Positions 1 through 11,591 are shown, numbered from the stretch's first letter. The stretch: 30,807 nucleotides of DNA from Rhynchonema sp. JSB1_4 (GCA_030248065.1 JASAMV010008788.1:1-30807), one strand, 5' to 3'. The notes: a model not told the origin generated them from the letters alone. Made by a program: numbers and translations.

Positions 1-238
1 ACATATACATTCCATATGCACAGATTTTGCCTGTCTTGAATGCTGTGTAGCCAGGATTATAACCGAACTGATCAACGATCGATTAATACTGCGCAAAGAA
101 TACGCACGGTTCGAAAGTTATTCACACTGATTCATTCCAGATCTGATAGTTTAGGATATTGTGACAGTTTATAACTGTACAATACATATGTATAGTTACC
201 ATTGTTACCGCAACACAAATCCATTCCAAAAATTGCAG

Positions 239-3200
239 ATTGGAACGCTGGTGTATACACCGGTCCAGCCGTTGACGATGTGCTTGGCCTGCTGACAAAC
301 GATACTGATCCGTTCGCTGGCAACATGTCGGGTGCTACCGTAAACCTGACTACCGTAACCCAGCCAGGCAGTCATTCTAACCTGGCCGCCCATGTGGGTA
401 CGGTAGCGTACTGTATCATTCTGCCGACGATCTGTGTGATTGGGATTTTGGGCAACGTTGCCAATTTGATCACACTGGCCAGTCCAAGATTACGACAGGT
501 ATAACATTCGTTTTAACGGTATTTTTTCATACTTCTTGTCGATCTTCAAACGTAAATGACCTCCGATGGGCATCATAAAAGGCATGACCATATTTGATCG
601 GGGGTTGGAAAAGAAAAACGCCCCCCAAATGTTCTTTTAGGTTCTTTTATTATCCGTTTTCAAGATGTGCATATGCCATGGAGCACAAATCCATATGCCA
701 GTGGAGCACTATATCCACGAAACACGGTTCTGACCTTCCATACTTGTCAGGTGTCCTACATGTACCTGCGCGCGTTGGCCGTGGCCGATCTGGCATGTAT
801 GATCTTCGTGTTGGTGTTCTGCATCATCAGCATCCTACGCACCACCGGTCTGGCCACACTGGACTCTTTTGTGCCCATGTTCTATCGAACCCATTTGATG
901 TTGACATTCATCAACTACTCGGTTACGGCCGGTATCCTAATTGTGGTCAGTCTGACGGTCGAGCGGTACATCTCCGTTTGTTTCCCGATCCTGTTTCGGC
1001 AGTGGAATTCGCCGAAACGAGCGATAACGGCCATAGCTGTCGCCTATGCCATACCGCTCACGCTCTACATTCCGTACGGGGCGTTTCGGTGAGTGATGTT
1101 TCATTTTTGCTGTTATTTTTCTTTGGAAGATTACAATCTCTTTAGGCTTTATGAAACATCGTCTCACAAACGCAGCCAAAAAGACTGCTTGCAATCACAC
1201 TCGAAAAAACTTTCCGAATGCACAATCCAAAAATCTGAAGCCAAACCCACAGCGCCCTTGTCCGTGGTGAATGTCTAGGGCCAACCGGTGTCAGTCTATC
1301 AAAAACAAATCATCCATCTCTGAAACATCAGCTTGCCAGCTGCATTACCTGTACCTGTTTGCAGTTACACAATGGTGCAAATCAACGACACAGCCACGTA
1401 TCGTCGAATCGACTCGGCACTGCACGCAGAGTACGGCTGGCTCGTGTATGAATGGATTCGGGAGGCACTGCTCAAAATCGTGCCCATCATTGCGCTCATG
1501 GTGCTCAATGTGCAGGTTCGCGTTTTTTAAACCATTTTTGAATCGGAACTGTTTTTTCGCATTTTTTTTTGCTGAATTTATACAGTTTCCTGGCAAAATT
1601 CGCAATTTTCGCGAGCATACTCTGTAAAAATTGCTGACATCAGACCGGATGCCCTGGTCATAGAGTGCAGTGCCTTGAATTTGATCATGTTAAATGCCAG
1701 TAAATTTCGACCAGCCTAGAAATTAATACCAATCGTCATTTATGACAAAACATTTTTTTCAACAACAGGTACAAATAATTTGGGTCGGTACCAGAAAACA
1801 TAGTAGAGATGAATTCTGACGTCAAAAGTGCCAAGTGACCAATTGCTACTGTATCCGATCGGCAAATTGTCAATCCATAGCCAAGATAGTATCAAATACT
1901 GGAGAAAAATTAAAAAAAATTAAAATTAAAAAAAAATTGCAGATCATAATCGCGTTCAAACGACGAACAGCGATGCGTCAACGTTTGATGAACCGTCCGC
2001 AGCATCAACCATCCTCGCAGCAACCAATCATGAATCAGACGAATTCCATGCATTCCGTTCCGACCGTCGAGTCTATACATCCTCAGATTGAAACATCATC
2101 CAGCCGGACATTTAATGTCGCCCACCCCACTACTAGTAGTGGACGACTAAATACCAATGGTGCAACGTCAGCGACTGACATGAAACAAGTCGCATCCGGA
2201 ATCCAGCAGAGGGACAGTCAGAATTCGGGTATCGGCCCGGTCAAACGAGCCCCCCTGGTCAAAGGGGATACATTGACCGGACCCCCTGGTCAGCCAGGGG
2301 AGCAGCAACGGTCGGCGTTGGATCGGGCCAAAGAGAAGGCGGCGCAGCGGGATGACGCGCTGCTGTTCCTGCTCGCCGGCATTGTGCTAATGTTCTTCAT
2401 CTGCAACATTCCGGCGGCGATAAATCTGATTTTCATCACCGAAGAAATGAAAGAGAATCTGGCGTACACGATCTTTCGCGCGTGCGCCAATCTGCTCGAG
2501 ATCGCGAATCACGCGTCGAACTTCTACGTGTTCTGCATGTGCTCCAGCGAATACCGAGCCACGTTCACCGAGAAGTTCCCGTTTGTGCGGCGCGCTTGGA
2601 GACAGGTTTGGCTGCTTGGCACTTAGCCAGTGGATTGCTTTATTTTGCTTCAACATGGTCCCTCATCGTCCAACCAGTCACTCGGAGTCTATATTTTGCA
2701 TTCTCGGTCTATCTCATTGAGTGCATATCCTGCACTTGGGCATGATAAAAAGGGATCATCGCTTGTGAGTGAGTGAGTGATTTTATCGTATTCAGATACG
2801 ATGGGATAACCGCTTATATACATACACTGACGACTATAGCATATCACGGAACATGGGCATGATAACAGGTGGTCACCGCTTATATGTACGTACACTGGCG
2901 ATTATAGTCATTGTCTTTATTTCTCGAGCGTGCTTCAGGGCTGTGTGAGTGTGTGTCCAGCAGGGTTGGGCAAAAAAAAGCGACGGCGTTTTTTCTTAAA
3001 AAAACGACGTTTTTTTTTAAAAACCCCGGGGCTTTTTTTTTTTTTTTTTTTCCATCCTCCCCCCCTTTCCCTTTCTTTTCTGGGAGAAGCCCGCTAATCA
3101 CAAAAAAAATCAATTTTTTGTCCCATTTTTTCAAAAAATTTTCGACCAATTTTTACTTTGTCGAGATACGTCGATATACGGAGTTTGACTTTCAGTGATG

Positions 3201-3907
3201 ACCCCGGCCAAAGTTGGTCCCACGATGCGGGTCTGATATGGGATCTTAGCAACTCGCTAGAAAAAGGGTTGAAACCCGTTTATTTTGCCTCAGAACACAT
3301 AGAATTACTTCATTTAACCAGGTTTTCTTCGCAACATGAGCGTTTTCCAATTTTTTTGGGGGCATATTTTGGTCATCTGGGCGTTTTAAAAAAACGTTTT
3401 TTGCCCAACCCTGGTGTGCAGTTGGCATTGGTAGTGGTGCTAGCATAGCCAATGGGCATGATAATATAAACAGGTGATCCTCATCACGATTATCTGATAA
3501 ACAAAAAAGCTACCCATGCTCGATGTTGTCGAAGACCACACCGCCACCAAAACTAATGTTTCACGCACACATAATTCCAGTGGAAACGTTGGAAAAGCCA
3601 CGCGATTGATCGGTGTCTACAATGCGGTGACAGTTCGGCGCACACAACATTGGACCCGCAGGAGGAAGACTCCAGCTCTGAGCTTCGTAACATGCGCGTG
3701 GCTGGCTATGAGAATGCGCCTCTGAAAGGGGGCGTTCGCTCGAACGGATCCGACTCGAAGAATCTGGGGTCGGTCGAAGCCCAAGTGGAACCGACAGAGG
3801 CTGACAAGTTGCTGTCTGAGTCGAGGGACACCTTTGCTGCGATCAGCAATAATGGAGACATCAAGTTCATGTCGGACTCGGATGACGACGAGGATACGGG
3901 ATTGTGA
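239..3907 (+). CDS. Class A (rhodopsin-like) GPCR, FMRFamide/neuropeptide-receptor-like; 5' end incomplete
   Basis: Predicted plasma-membrane seven-helix receptor, probably for a neuropeptide. Exons: 239(?)-498, 751-1088, 1365-1515, 1943-2605, 3662-3907; all phases agree (0, 2, 0, 0) and the junctions are GT-AG. Counting from the first in-frame ATG (325) the protein is 523 aa. TM1 (about 27-51) has the GN motif; TM2 (62-86) has LAVADL; TM3 (107-131) ends in ERY; TM4 is about 147-166; TM5 about 205-228 spans the exon 3/4 junction; TM6 (361-385) has FFICNIP in place of CWxP; TM7 (396-420) has NHASNFY in place of NPxxY. The third intracellular loop is very long (about 130 aa, Ser/Gln/Pro-rich). 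The C-tail, mostly exon 5, is acidic and Ser-rich. The frame stays open upstream of ATG 325 with protein-like sequence and an acceptor at 237-238, so an upstream first exon is likely. No Cys is visible in extracellular loops 1 or 2, so the usual disulfide seems absent. Receptor class is confident; the ligand is inference. Confidence 0.88.
2738..2920 (+). repeat. Degenerate tandem repeat in GPCR intron 4
   Basis: Diverged copies of a roughly 65-100 bp unit containing 'accgcttatat' followed by 'acactg(a/g)cga(c/t)tatag' lie at about 2809-2840 and 2874-2908. Each is linked to the word GGGCATGATAA (2738 and 2855; a third copy at 3454 lies beyond the MITE). The (gtga) stretch at 2766-2780 belongs to the first unit. 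Confidence 0.6.
2961..3413. mobile_element. hAT-like MITE in GPCR intron 4
   Basis: This 453-bp non-coding insert begins CAGGGTTGGGCAAAA and ends with its inverted complement (TTTTGCCCAACCCTG). It is flanked by near-identical 8-bp direct repeats, gtgtccag (2953-2960) and gtgtgcag (3414-3421), with one mismatch. CAGGG termini plus an 8-bp target-site duplication are the hallmark of hAT elements. The interior is poly-T/poly-C rich with no transposase, so it is non-autonomous. It sits inside the last intron of the GPCR gene. Confidence 0.85.
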
Positions 3908-5545
3908 TTGGCTGATGCCTGAATCAGGGCAGAGGCGGTATTTTGAATTTTATGATCCTCACTTTGAATTTGTTTTTGTTGTTATGTTGGTTTGTATTTA
4001 ACAAATGAAGGCGGCAAATAAGCTTATATGATAACAGTATCTGTTGTAAATCACGACTTGGGGTTGCTGTTGGAATGGAAGACATGTGAACTTTTGCTTT
4101 CGATATTGTTCATTTATGATTCTCACATGGTGTCCGTTTGATTCAATGTGTGCTTCACTTTGATTGGCGCTATTTTCACATATTTTTTTTGATTCGCTCC
4201 GATACAGTAATAAGAACAAAACTCTATGTAAATACATATAAATTGCTTTCGCAAATTTTACGCTTAGGTGCACAATAAAATTTTTCATCAAATTTGAGCA
4301 ATACTTATTGATTTACATGATATTTTGCTTCTGCTGTTGGATATCTATATTCCGTCGATTGTATGCGCGTTGGTTTTCTATAACACTTTCACTCACTTTC
4401 AACGGGTACCAAAATGATATTTGCCCTGTCTTTTATTTGTTCGTGTGCTTACGGCTTTATGTCTGTGCATCGGCTTCGGGAGTTTCCTCTGTTAAAAATG
4501 TGCAAAATCAATGTGTTTGTGTCACTGTAATGTTTATGATTCACAATTGAAAATAATGACTTTTTTACTTCTTGAAGAATACAATAAAATTTTGGCAAAT
4601 GGCAAAAATGAATATTTGTGCAATTCACACGTTCCACAAAATGGAAAAGTACCCAAGCCACCAGATTTGATAGATTGGCTGCTTTTCTGACGTTTTCGTT
4701 TGGTTGATCCGCTAAAACCAGCCAGCGTGCCCACGTGTCTTCTAGTTGTTGTTATGACGAAGCGACATTTTAAATGTTTGAGTTGCGCAATGTTGTTGTG
4801 GGCGAGAATGTTCATGGTGTTGGCTTGCTTTTGGCACGCGCTCCACAGCAATTCCAAAACCAATTCAAATGATTAGGTTTATGACGTTTCGCTAACACCA
4901 AAGTAGCATCATCAGATATGTAAATACCCACTGAAAAAAATGAATGAAAGTTAATTTACATTCTCACGCGACCGATAACGCCTATTTTTGAATGTTTGTT
5001 ATTCATTTCGTTTATTATTGTCTGCAGGACATGTGCCTATGCCTATATAGTACATCAACCCTTCAACTGCTCAAACTTCAATTTTTTCCCTGAAAATTCC
5101 GGAGGCCCTAAAATGGCGATTGTGTCAGCAGAGCGCGGACGAACCATGGGAATGACACTGATTTTGTTGAAAGTGCTTGGTCCTTTGCTCACACACATTG
5201 CAGTCACCTTCGTAATTACCACTCCATCTGTAGTGGATATGGATTGTTGTGGCCGAAACCTGCCCCGTGCGAAAATTGTCCTTGTAACGCGCAGTGCCGT
5301 CTTTGGACGTGTTTTGATATCGATCAATCAAATTAAATCGAGTACTGGAATGGAATGGTGAAACCAAGCCAAATGTTCTGGCTCCAGGCCCACCGTGCCG
5401 CGATTGGCACCCGCTGTGTCCGGCATATGCACTGGATGTACATTTCTACGAAAAGTGAGAATCATCTGCAAACTGCCGTGTGGAACGTGTAAACAAGACA
5501 AAATCCGTTTCCTTTAACAAGTTCATATTCAGCAGTACTCCGTCT
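3908..5545. other. Convergent intergenic region / two 3' UTRs
   Basis: This holds the 3' UTR of the GPCR (+) and of the cysteine-rich protein gene (-). A minus-strand AATAAA (TTTATT at 5011-5016) could end the latter. No exon is firmly supported. The minus strand between about 5460 and 5055 reads as protein-like sequence in one frame broken by a single TGA (see findings), which I treat as unproven. Confidence 0.5.
4274..4279 (+). other. Candidate poly(A) signal of the GPCR gene
   Basis: AATAAA lies 367 bp past the GPCR stop codon, in an AT-rich tail with no competing gene on this strand. A second candidate is in 'acaataaaat' near 4580. Confidence 0.45.
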
Positions 5546-8009
5546 TCACAATAATATCCTGCCCAACACCAACAACATAAGAGTCGCTAATGACATAATG
5601 CTGATCGATGCATGTACAGCACGAGCGGCGCTCAGTTGACACTCCGGCATGAGCAATGCCGTCGGTTTGGCGATCACCGCATGCACGATTGACCACGCTC
5701 GGATGCCGCATTCGTAACGAATCGGGTACTGCACACAACGGAGGTAGTCCTGCATCACGCTGCAATGGGTGCGAGACACAGATGATCGCTGATGATGTAG
5801 CGTGCGGATAAAAACTTTCCCGGGTATGTATTTACGGAAACTCCTTCTGGATCATTCTCTGTTTATCGATGAAAATGAAAACGATCCACATGTTGCTAAA
5901 GTGGCACTGACTCACTGTCAGCCAGCGGTGTTGCTGATATGAAAAACTTGGGCATGATAACAAATAACATTTTGGCTAATTAATAATTGCACGCAGGCAA
6001 GTGTCGAAGTGGCGTGCACGAAATAAATATGGTTCGGAATGTTTCATGTGCACTGAAACGTGTTTTCCGGCTTATGGAACACTCGTCAAGGTATGTAGGT
6101 CGCGGGATTTCATCGTCAACGTATCACGTACACCCAGTTCTCGAGCTCATGTTTGCCGCTTGTTGACGACGAGGCCCGACAACACTCGTTGACGTGTGTG
6201 CTATCAGCCTGTTTACCTTGATGTGAATAGCTGCGTGCTCGATAGGCGCAATCACAAGAGAGTAATCACGAATTCGACACAGTGAACGCAAGAGTCCCCC
6301 TCAAACTGCCAACTAACCGACAAGCCTTGTATTCGCTGTCATACGCAATGTGATTGCTGACTTGCTGTGACCCTTTCACCATCTCGTGCTGACACTGGAT
6401 CATTTCACTTCGTGTCAACGCACCCACGAGGCAGTTGAAGTTCTCGGACATTTCTGAAATTTTGTACACCATCTGTATGCCATCTGTTGGTCTTGGCGTT
6501 GTGCAGCGTGCAGAAACCAATTTAGACCTGTTTTCACAGCGGAGCAGTGCGCCAGGGCATGGTCAGTGAGAACAAATGGCCACGTGTTCTTCTCTTTGCT
6601 GGGCAGCAAAATTTTTGCTGAACGGGTATCAAACCCGCCGTGTGTGAGCTGATGAAACTGTCAAGCGAATATTTTCATAAATCTCTCGGTCCAAAGAAAG
6701 TATACAGCAAATGTTTCATCGCAACAGCAGCCATCAAGTAACACGCATGTTTCGAGCCACGTTGTCGACCTGTTGGTTATCATCCACGACGATGACTGCC
6801 GTTTTCAAGGCGTTGAAACATTTTCTGTATGCCGCCTCGTGACTGTTATAAAACGGAAAGACTTTTACCTGTAGTTCTCGAATATTTGTTTTCCTCGTTA
6901 ACTGTTTTTTTACATTTCATAATTCACTGAAAATCGCAAAAACTCCATCCAACCTTGATATCCATCACGACACATCATCTCGAGTATTTCAGTGGCCGTT
7001 TTGTATCGCGATCGGATCGGTTCCTGCTCGAAACAGGCCTCCTTGAACGGCTGCACACACGCGTCGAAACGAAAGAATGCTCTGTGTGATGACAATGTGT
7101 GCTGCTTTTTCTATAATATTTTCACGTGCACGCACAAACAGTGACAGTTTGCATGATGAGGGCTGGTACTTCGCCCGTCCGAGAACGCAGCAGGTCGAAA
7201 CGAACAAAACACGTGCTTTATTATGTTATTTTCATTTCCTAATTCAATCAGCAATTACAACGTGTGCTATTTGATACATCACGGCATTCAGGTTTTTGGT
7301 TTCTCTCGCTTTTCACAACACCGAAGTGCACATGCCAGCCACTGACTGATCCCTGGTTTGTTATCATGCCCATATATGTGAGTAACTTGCACAAAATCCT
7401 CACTGTCCAAAAACAAATGCCAGCAAAACATTTCGAGCGAAAAAAAACATTGACACACTTACTTGCACAACTTCTCGAAATAGTGTTTGCCGCGCTGCGC
7501 AAAGAACTCCCACGTGAAGCCCCTCAGCGGTCCGTCCTCCCTGAATGCCCCTATGTCATATAGGGGGTCGGCGCATCGGGCGATCGCACCCTCGTCACGC
7601 AGGGTGCATTGATGGATGTGGTGGGTAGACTGCTGTTGACTGAAGACTGGGGGCACGAACAAGGCTGAAATGGGACTAATCAATAAAAAGTAGCACTTAC
7701 TGTATTTGAGGCTCCTGCAGGCACGGCTGATGCACCGCTGACTTCGCGTGTTTTACAGTATGTGGATTCGGCGCAGGCTCATGAGCCTGGAATACGCCTG
7801 CAGCCGCATGCCTCAATCAGCCAAAAGTTGCAGCTGGTGGTGTACTATGCGGTACGTTTTCAATTATAATTATGTATAATCAACTAAGTCTTGGACGTTG
7901 TATTGGTGCCGGGGGCCTCATCAGTGAATAAAAAGTCAGCCGCGGAAAAAACAAGTTGAAACCGACCCGCAATCGAGAACACCAGTGTTGCACTCTGTAG
8001 TAGCACCAT
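5546..8009 (-). CDS. Secreted, GPI-anchored-like 12-cysteine protein, T20D4.11/DUF19-like
   Basis: Six exons on the minus strand: 8009-7967, 7797-7701, 7639-7463, 7081-6954, 6453-6318, 5759-5546, with phases 1, 2, 2, 1, 2 all matching, giving 264 aa and a stop. Residues 1-19 form a signal peptide (MVLLQSATLVFSIAGVFQA). The mature chain has cysteines at 40, 58, 69, 105, 114, 122, 143, 156, 169, 193, 202, 211 and 234, with the helical, evenly spaced Cys pattern (FDAC, KEAC, MMC, YLRC, YEC) of nematode-type T20D4.11/DUF19 proteins. The last about 25 residues (ISIMSLATLMLLVLG) are hydrophobic and end the protein, which fits a GPI-attachment signal or a C-terminal membrane anchor. The family's biochemical role is unknown. 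The first donor (gtcggt) is weak, so exon 1 is less certain than exons 3-6. The family call rests on pattern, not a search. Confidence 0.75.
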
Positions 8010-8446
8010 TTTTTGAAGTAATATGTATAATAATATATTATTAATATTTTTATAATAATATCAATATCGTAAAAATATAGTTTACAGCGCAGTGTTCAAA
8101 TATGGGCCTGACCTGACAAGAAAAGTAGAGCAGGTACGAAATGAGGTGTTAAGACTTTTATCTGATATGTTCTGACAGGCACATTGCCTCAACTGTCCGG
8201 TCAGACAACAAGGCAAATATTCGAGTGTTTACTCGCAGATTATTCTCATTCAAAGATCAGTTAACGGGTGTTGCCAGTATATCCGGGTTGGTAAACAGTG
8301 TTTTATGTTGAACAGCCAACTGCTTGGTTTGTGAGACGGCATTATTTTGGTTGACGAATCAGGGGCTTGTGAAGGCACGACATTGTTTTATTGTTCGTTT
8401 CTATACCTTGTCGTATAGGAAGAGATCATCTATCCCTGCTATTATA

Positions 8447-8641
8447 CCGGAGAATGCCAAATAAACCCCCCTCCCAAATGCCTCCCAAGTTGAGATCGTT
8501 TTCGAAAGGTCTCTCGAATAGGCCATGCATGGTCATTTTCAGCAATGTTTCATGCGCTAATGATACGCAGTGGGGGCTTATGTGGAAAATTATTTCTTCT
8601 GAAATCTCAAATCCAAAGGGGCATTATTTGCCATTCTCCGG
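8447..8641. mobile_element. Short MITE with CCGGAGAATG termini
   Basis: The 195-bp segment has imperfect terminal inverted repeats: CCGGAGAATGCCAAATAA at the left and its complement, with one or two changes, at the right. It carries no coding capacity. TA-rich flanks are present but no clear target-site duplication can be assigned. One TGAAACAT word sits at its centre (8545). Confidence 0.6.
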
Positions 8642-9802
8642 CACATATAAGTAAGCAAAAATTATTGTGTCAAATGTTTGAACATAAAATGCCGATCTCT
8701 GGGCCGACGACGTTATGGTTATGAACACCGACCAGTCCGAGTTTATAACACCGCATCATCTGATTAGCGCAACCGATTGCAACGAAAATAAGTTGGGATT
8801 ATTTGGTTCATATGATTTACCGGTGTCAGCTGTAGTGCGCACAATAGTAAGAGTGGATCGGAGACACCCGGCTATGTTTATAGGCCTGCCGTTCACGGGG
8901 ACGAGACCGGAAGTGCAAAGCAAATAATAGTAGGCTCAAGAAAAGCATGCATGTCAAAAAAGTTTACACTGATGTGCTAAACTCAAACGCGTGCGTGTGG
9001 CGTGGCCTATGAGTCTGCAAGTTTGTCCGGTTGATGTTTCATAGTGGGTTTCAGCGTGTTGTATTATGAAGGTAAAGTCCGTCCATCAGCTCATGTCACG
9101 ACCAGTGCAGAAAATTTTAAAAGCTGTCCTTCATGGCTCATCAGTGCTTCCGATCAGAATATCATTTTAAAAATTTTGTCTTGAAACCAAAATGAGGATT
9201 TTCTGACCAAACATTAGCTTTATGTGGAAACCTCGTGGACATGGCATGGTAACTACTCTCGTCTGTCTTCCATTTGCGCCAAGAAATAATCGTTAGTGTA
9301 TAACGAAATTATCGTACAGTATATGCACTCGGATTGCGGTTAATGGTGCCCCTTCCTGTGAAACGTGCCACACTGCACGTTCATAAGATACCCATGATCA
9401 CTGGCAGTGTGCACTTGCACACTTTTGTAGATAAGAACAAAACCGGATCACCGATCAACCAACAAACTTAGGTGGACAAACAGATGGCACTTATTGCATT
9501 TCTTATCAAAGCGCACAGCACTTTTTTTCGTTTTTTTGGGGAATTTCCGTACTATACCCGGCGGGGTGCCCTAAAACAATGCTGATCACGACCAAGCCCT
9601 TCTTTTTGACGACTGCTCACACGCAATGAGCGCACCAAAAAGTTCGAAATGTAAAAATGGTTGCCTTTTGGAAGCCTTAGCACAATCAGTACTTGAATCG
9701 ATAACTGTCTTGATTGGGACACGCACATGGAGCAAATGTTTCGTCAAAAACAAACTTTTTCAAGTCAAGTTACGATAATACCAACCTATTGGTGATGCCA
9801 TA

Positions 9803-9943
9803 AAGGCCACTTTATACTTTGTCTCGTTGCGATACTCGCAACATTTTCTCGCGCGGTGATTGGCTCATGCACGACTAACAGCCAATGAGCGCGTCAGAAA
9901 ATGTTGCGTGTAAACAACAAGACAAAGTATAAAGTGACCTTAA
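9803..9943. mobile_element. Foldback MITE with CCAAT-pair at its apex
   Basis: The arms share CACTTTATACTTTGTCT and, further in, GCAACATTTTCT, inverted across a 141-bp element. The loop region contains gattggct (9858-9865) and agccaat (9880-9886) in inverted orientation. There is no ORF. Confidence 0.7.
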
Positions 9944-10217
9944 AACAACGACAAACTTATGCTTTTTAGTCCTTCTTGACCAAAAGTGACTGATAAACGT
10001 CTCTGACGATCAGGTGTATGTTACCATCACCTGCACTTTGCACAAAAATGACTTTTAACATTTTTGCGCATGTTTTCGTCAACGCATAAACAGTGTGCCT
10101 TGTGCTTGCTTATCACAGTCTAGCCATCTATATGAACAGGCGGATTCCCACATTTCGTTGCTACAGTAGACTGTGCATATATTTTTAGGGCGGACTTGAG
10201 GTTGAACAAGGAAGCCA

Positions 10218-10276
10218 GAACACGGAAATATTTCCGTGTTCCGTTAATATTTTTGAAAATCACGGAACACGGAATT
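10218..10276. repeat. Cluster of hairpin-forming CGGAAC repeats
   Basis: Contains the palindrome cacggaaatatttccgtg. The word cacggaacacggaa appears again inverted relative to ccgtgttccgtta a few bases away, so several alternative stem-loops are possible. No coding content. Confidence 0.5.
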
Positions 10277-10870
10277 AACGCAGGCATGCGGATCGGGAGG
10301 TCATGATATACTAATATACAAATATACGTAAGCGTGCTGTTTCAATGTGAAATTTCCGGGTCCTCGAAATGTTTCCGTGCCATGATGGACATAAATAAAA
10401 TGATGTTGAATGGAAATGGCCGTGTATCTGCTTCAGTGTTCAGCCCAAGTCCGACCCTTAACGCTCGTTTTGGCACTGATTAGTGCATTGATTTTTGAAT
10501 TTTAGATTCTGATTTTTTGAAAGGGTGGTTCAAAAATTCCTTTTCAGCGACTGGCTGACAGTATGACAGCTTTCTACTGGAATTTATTTGAACTTAACGA
10601 TTGATGGATTGTATCAGCCTCGGTCACATGATTTTAAACAAAAGGTTATTCTTCTCTATTAGAAGCAGTCACTTCAAGGTAACGTTGGTGGAAATTAATG
10701 CACCCGTATCAACAAAGTAGAAGTTGAAAAATTGAATTAAATTAAGAGTAGAAGTTTTAAAATTGAATTTTGCTGCTAAGTATAGCCACACAAAACTGTG
10801 TACGTACGTTTTACAGCAGAAGAGCTGCATAAATGCCATCATCACGATATCGCCGGTTTGACTATTTTTT

Positions 10871-10940
10871 GTGATTTTCCCCCTTAACCATGAGTTGATC
10901 ACAGCCTGTGATCAACTCATGGTTAAGGGGGAAAAATTCA
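10871..10940. repeat. Near-perfect long palindrome
   Basis: Arms 10875-10904 and 10906-10935 are exact reverse complements (30 bp) around a single central base at 10905. Pairing resumes after a 2-nt offset at the outer edge (gtga/tcac). No target-site duplication is obvious. Confidence 0.9.
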
Positions 10941-11127
10941 CAGCACTTGTTTTTGCGACGATACAATAATGCGAAAGTCATTAGCGCGCACATAAACATG
11001 GAAAAAGCGATTTATTGATGTTGTTCAATAACGCGCTGTGTTGCTACAATGCGCATGATCAACGCGCGCTTTTTATTGCGTATTTCTCAACGTTTATAGT
11101 TTGGTACTGATTTATGTACATACAATA

Positions 11128-11591
11128 CAGTGAACCCTCGTCATAACGAATTTCGAATCCCGCGTTATAACGAACGGTTTTTCTGTCACAATATTTTTGT
11201 GCTCAAGTGTATGATCCGTTAAATGTGTAATTCGTTAACGCATATACAGCGTGTTCGTGTTCGTTCATAAAGAGGCCCCGCCATATATATGTGACCGAAA
11301 CCAATCTCAATGAAACTTGGCACGGTAACTGGGTTTGGTCCAAAACACTCACGGCAAAGAAAATTTTTTCCCATACCAGCTTCCTGTTTGAGTCCGGAGG
11401 GCTGAAAGGTAAAAAATTTTGACCCCACCACCTCACCTTGAAATTAAAATACCGATCTGTTTCACATGTTCTTCGTGTGCCCTTTGGTCACAAATGTTTC
11501 ATAAGCGCCTTGGCTCTAATTTAGGACCATATTCACTTTTTTGGTACTACCACAGCTCGCGCTATTTTGCCCTTTAAGCGAGGGTTGACTG
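11128..11591. mobile_element. pogo/Tigger-like MITE (Tc1/mariner superfamily)
   Basis: The left end CAGTGAACCCTCG and right end CGAGGGTTGACTG are inverted repeats, and the element is flanked by TA on both sides (11126-11127 and 11592-11593). CAGT(G/T)(G/C)AACC-type termini with TA duplication are typical of pogo/Tigger elements. The 464-bp body has no transposase frame. A TGAAACAT word is at 11494. Confidence 0.8.

Larger units (their letters stand above)
8010..11127. other. Intergenic, no gene seen; repeat-bearing
   Basis: Open frames here are short, many start at non-ATG codons, and none shows domains or phase-compatible splice partners. The stretch contains small foldback elements (8447-8641, 9803-9943), a hairpin cluster (10218-10276) and a long palindrome (10871-10940). 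The promoter of the minus-strand gene starting at 8009 should lie at its left edge; AT-rich sequence around 8020-8080 is the only candidate and no clear TATA box can be assigned. Confidence 0.5.

Noticed and set aside
594..1145. 183-codon plus-strand open frame
   Set aside because: It is an out-of-frame shadow of GPCR exon 2, and the exon 2 frame carries the TM2-TM4 helices and ERY motif.
4534..4863. 109-codon minus-strand open frame with a basic stretch (STKRKRQKSS)
   Set aside because: No ATG-supported domain, no compatible splice sites to neighbours, and it lies in a convergent 3' region.
7758..7850. Plus-strand exon-like segment (acceptor ttttacag, donor gtacgt) opposite the cysteine-rich gene
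   Set aside because: The minus-strand reading of the same place joins in phase to a signal peptide on one side and to the cysteine domain on the other; no plus-strand partner exons were found.
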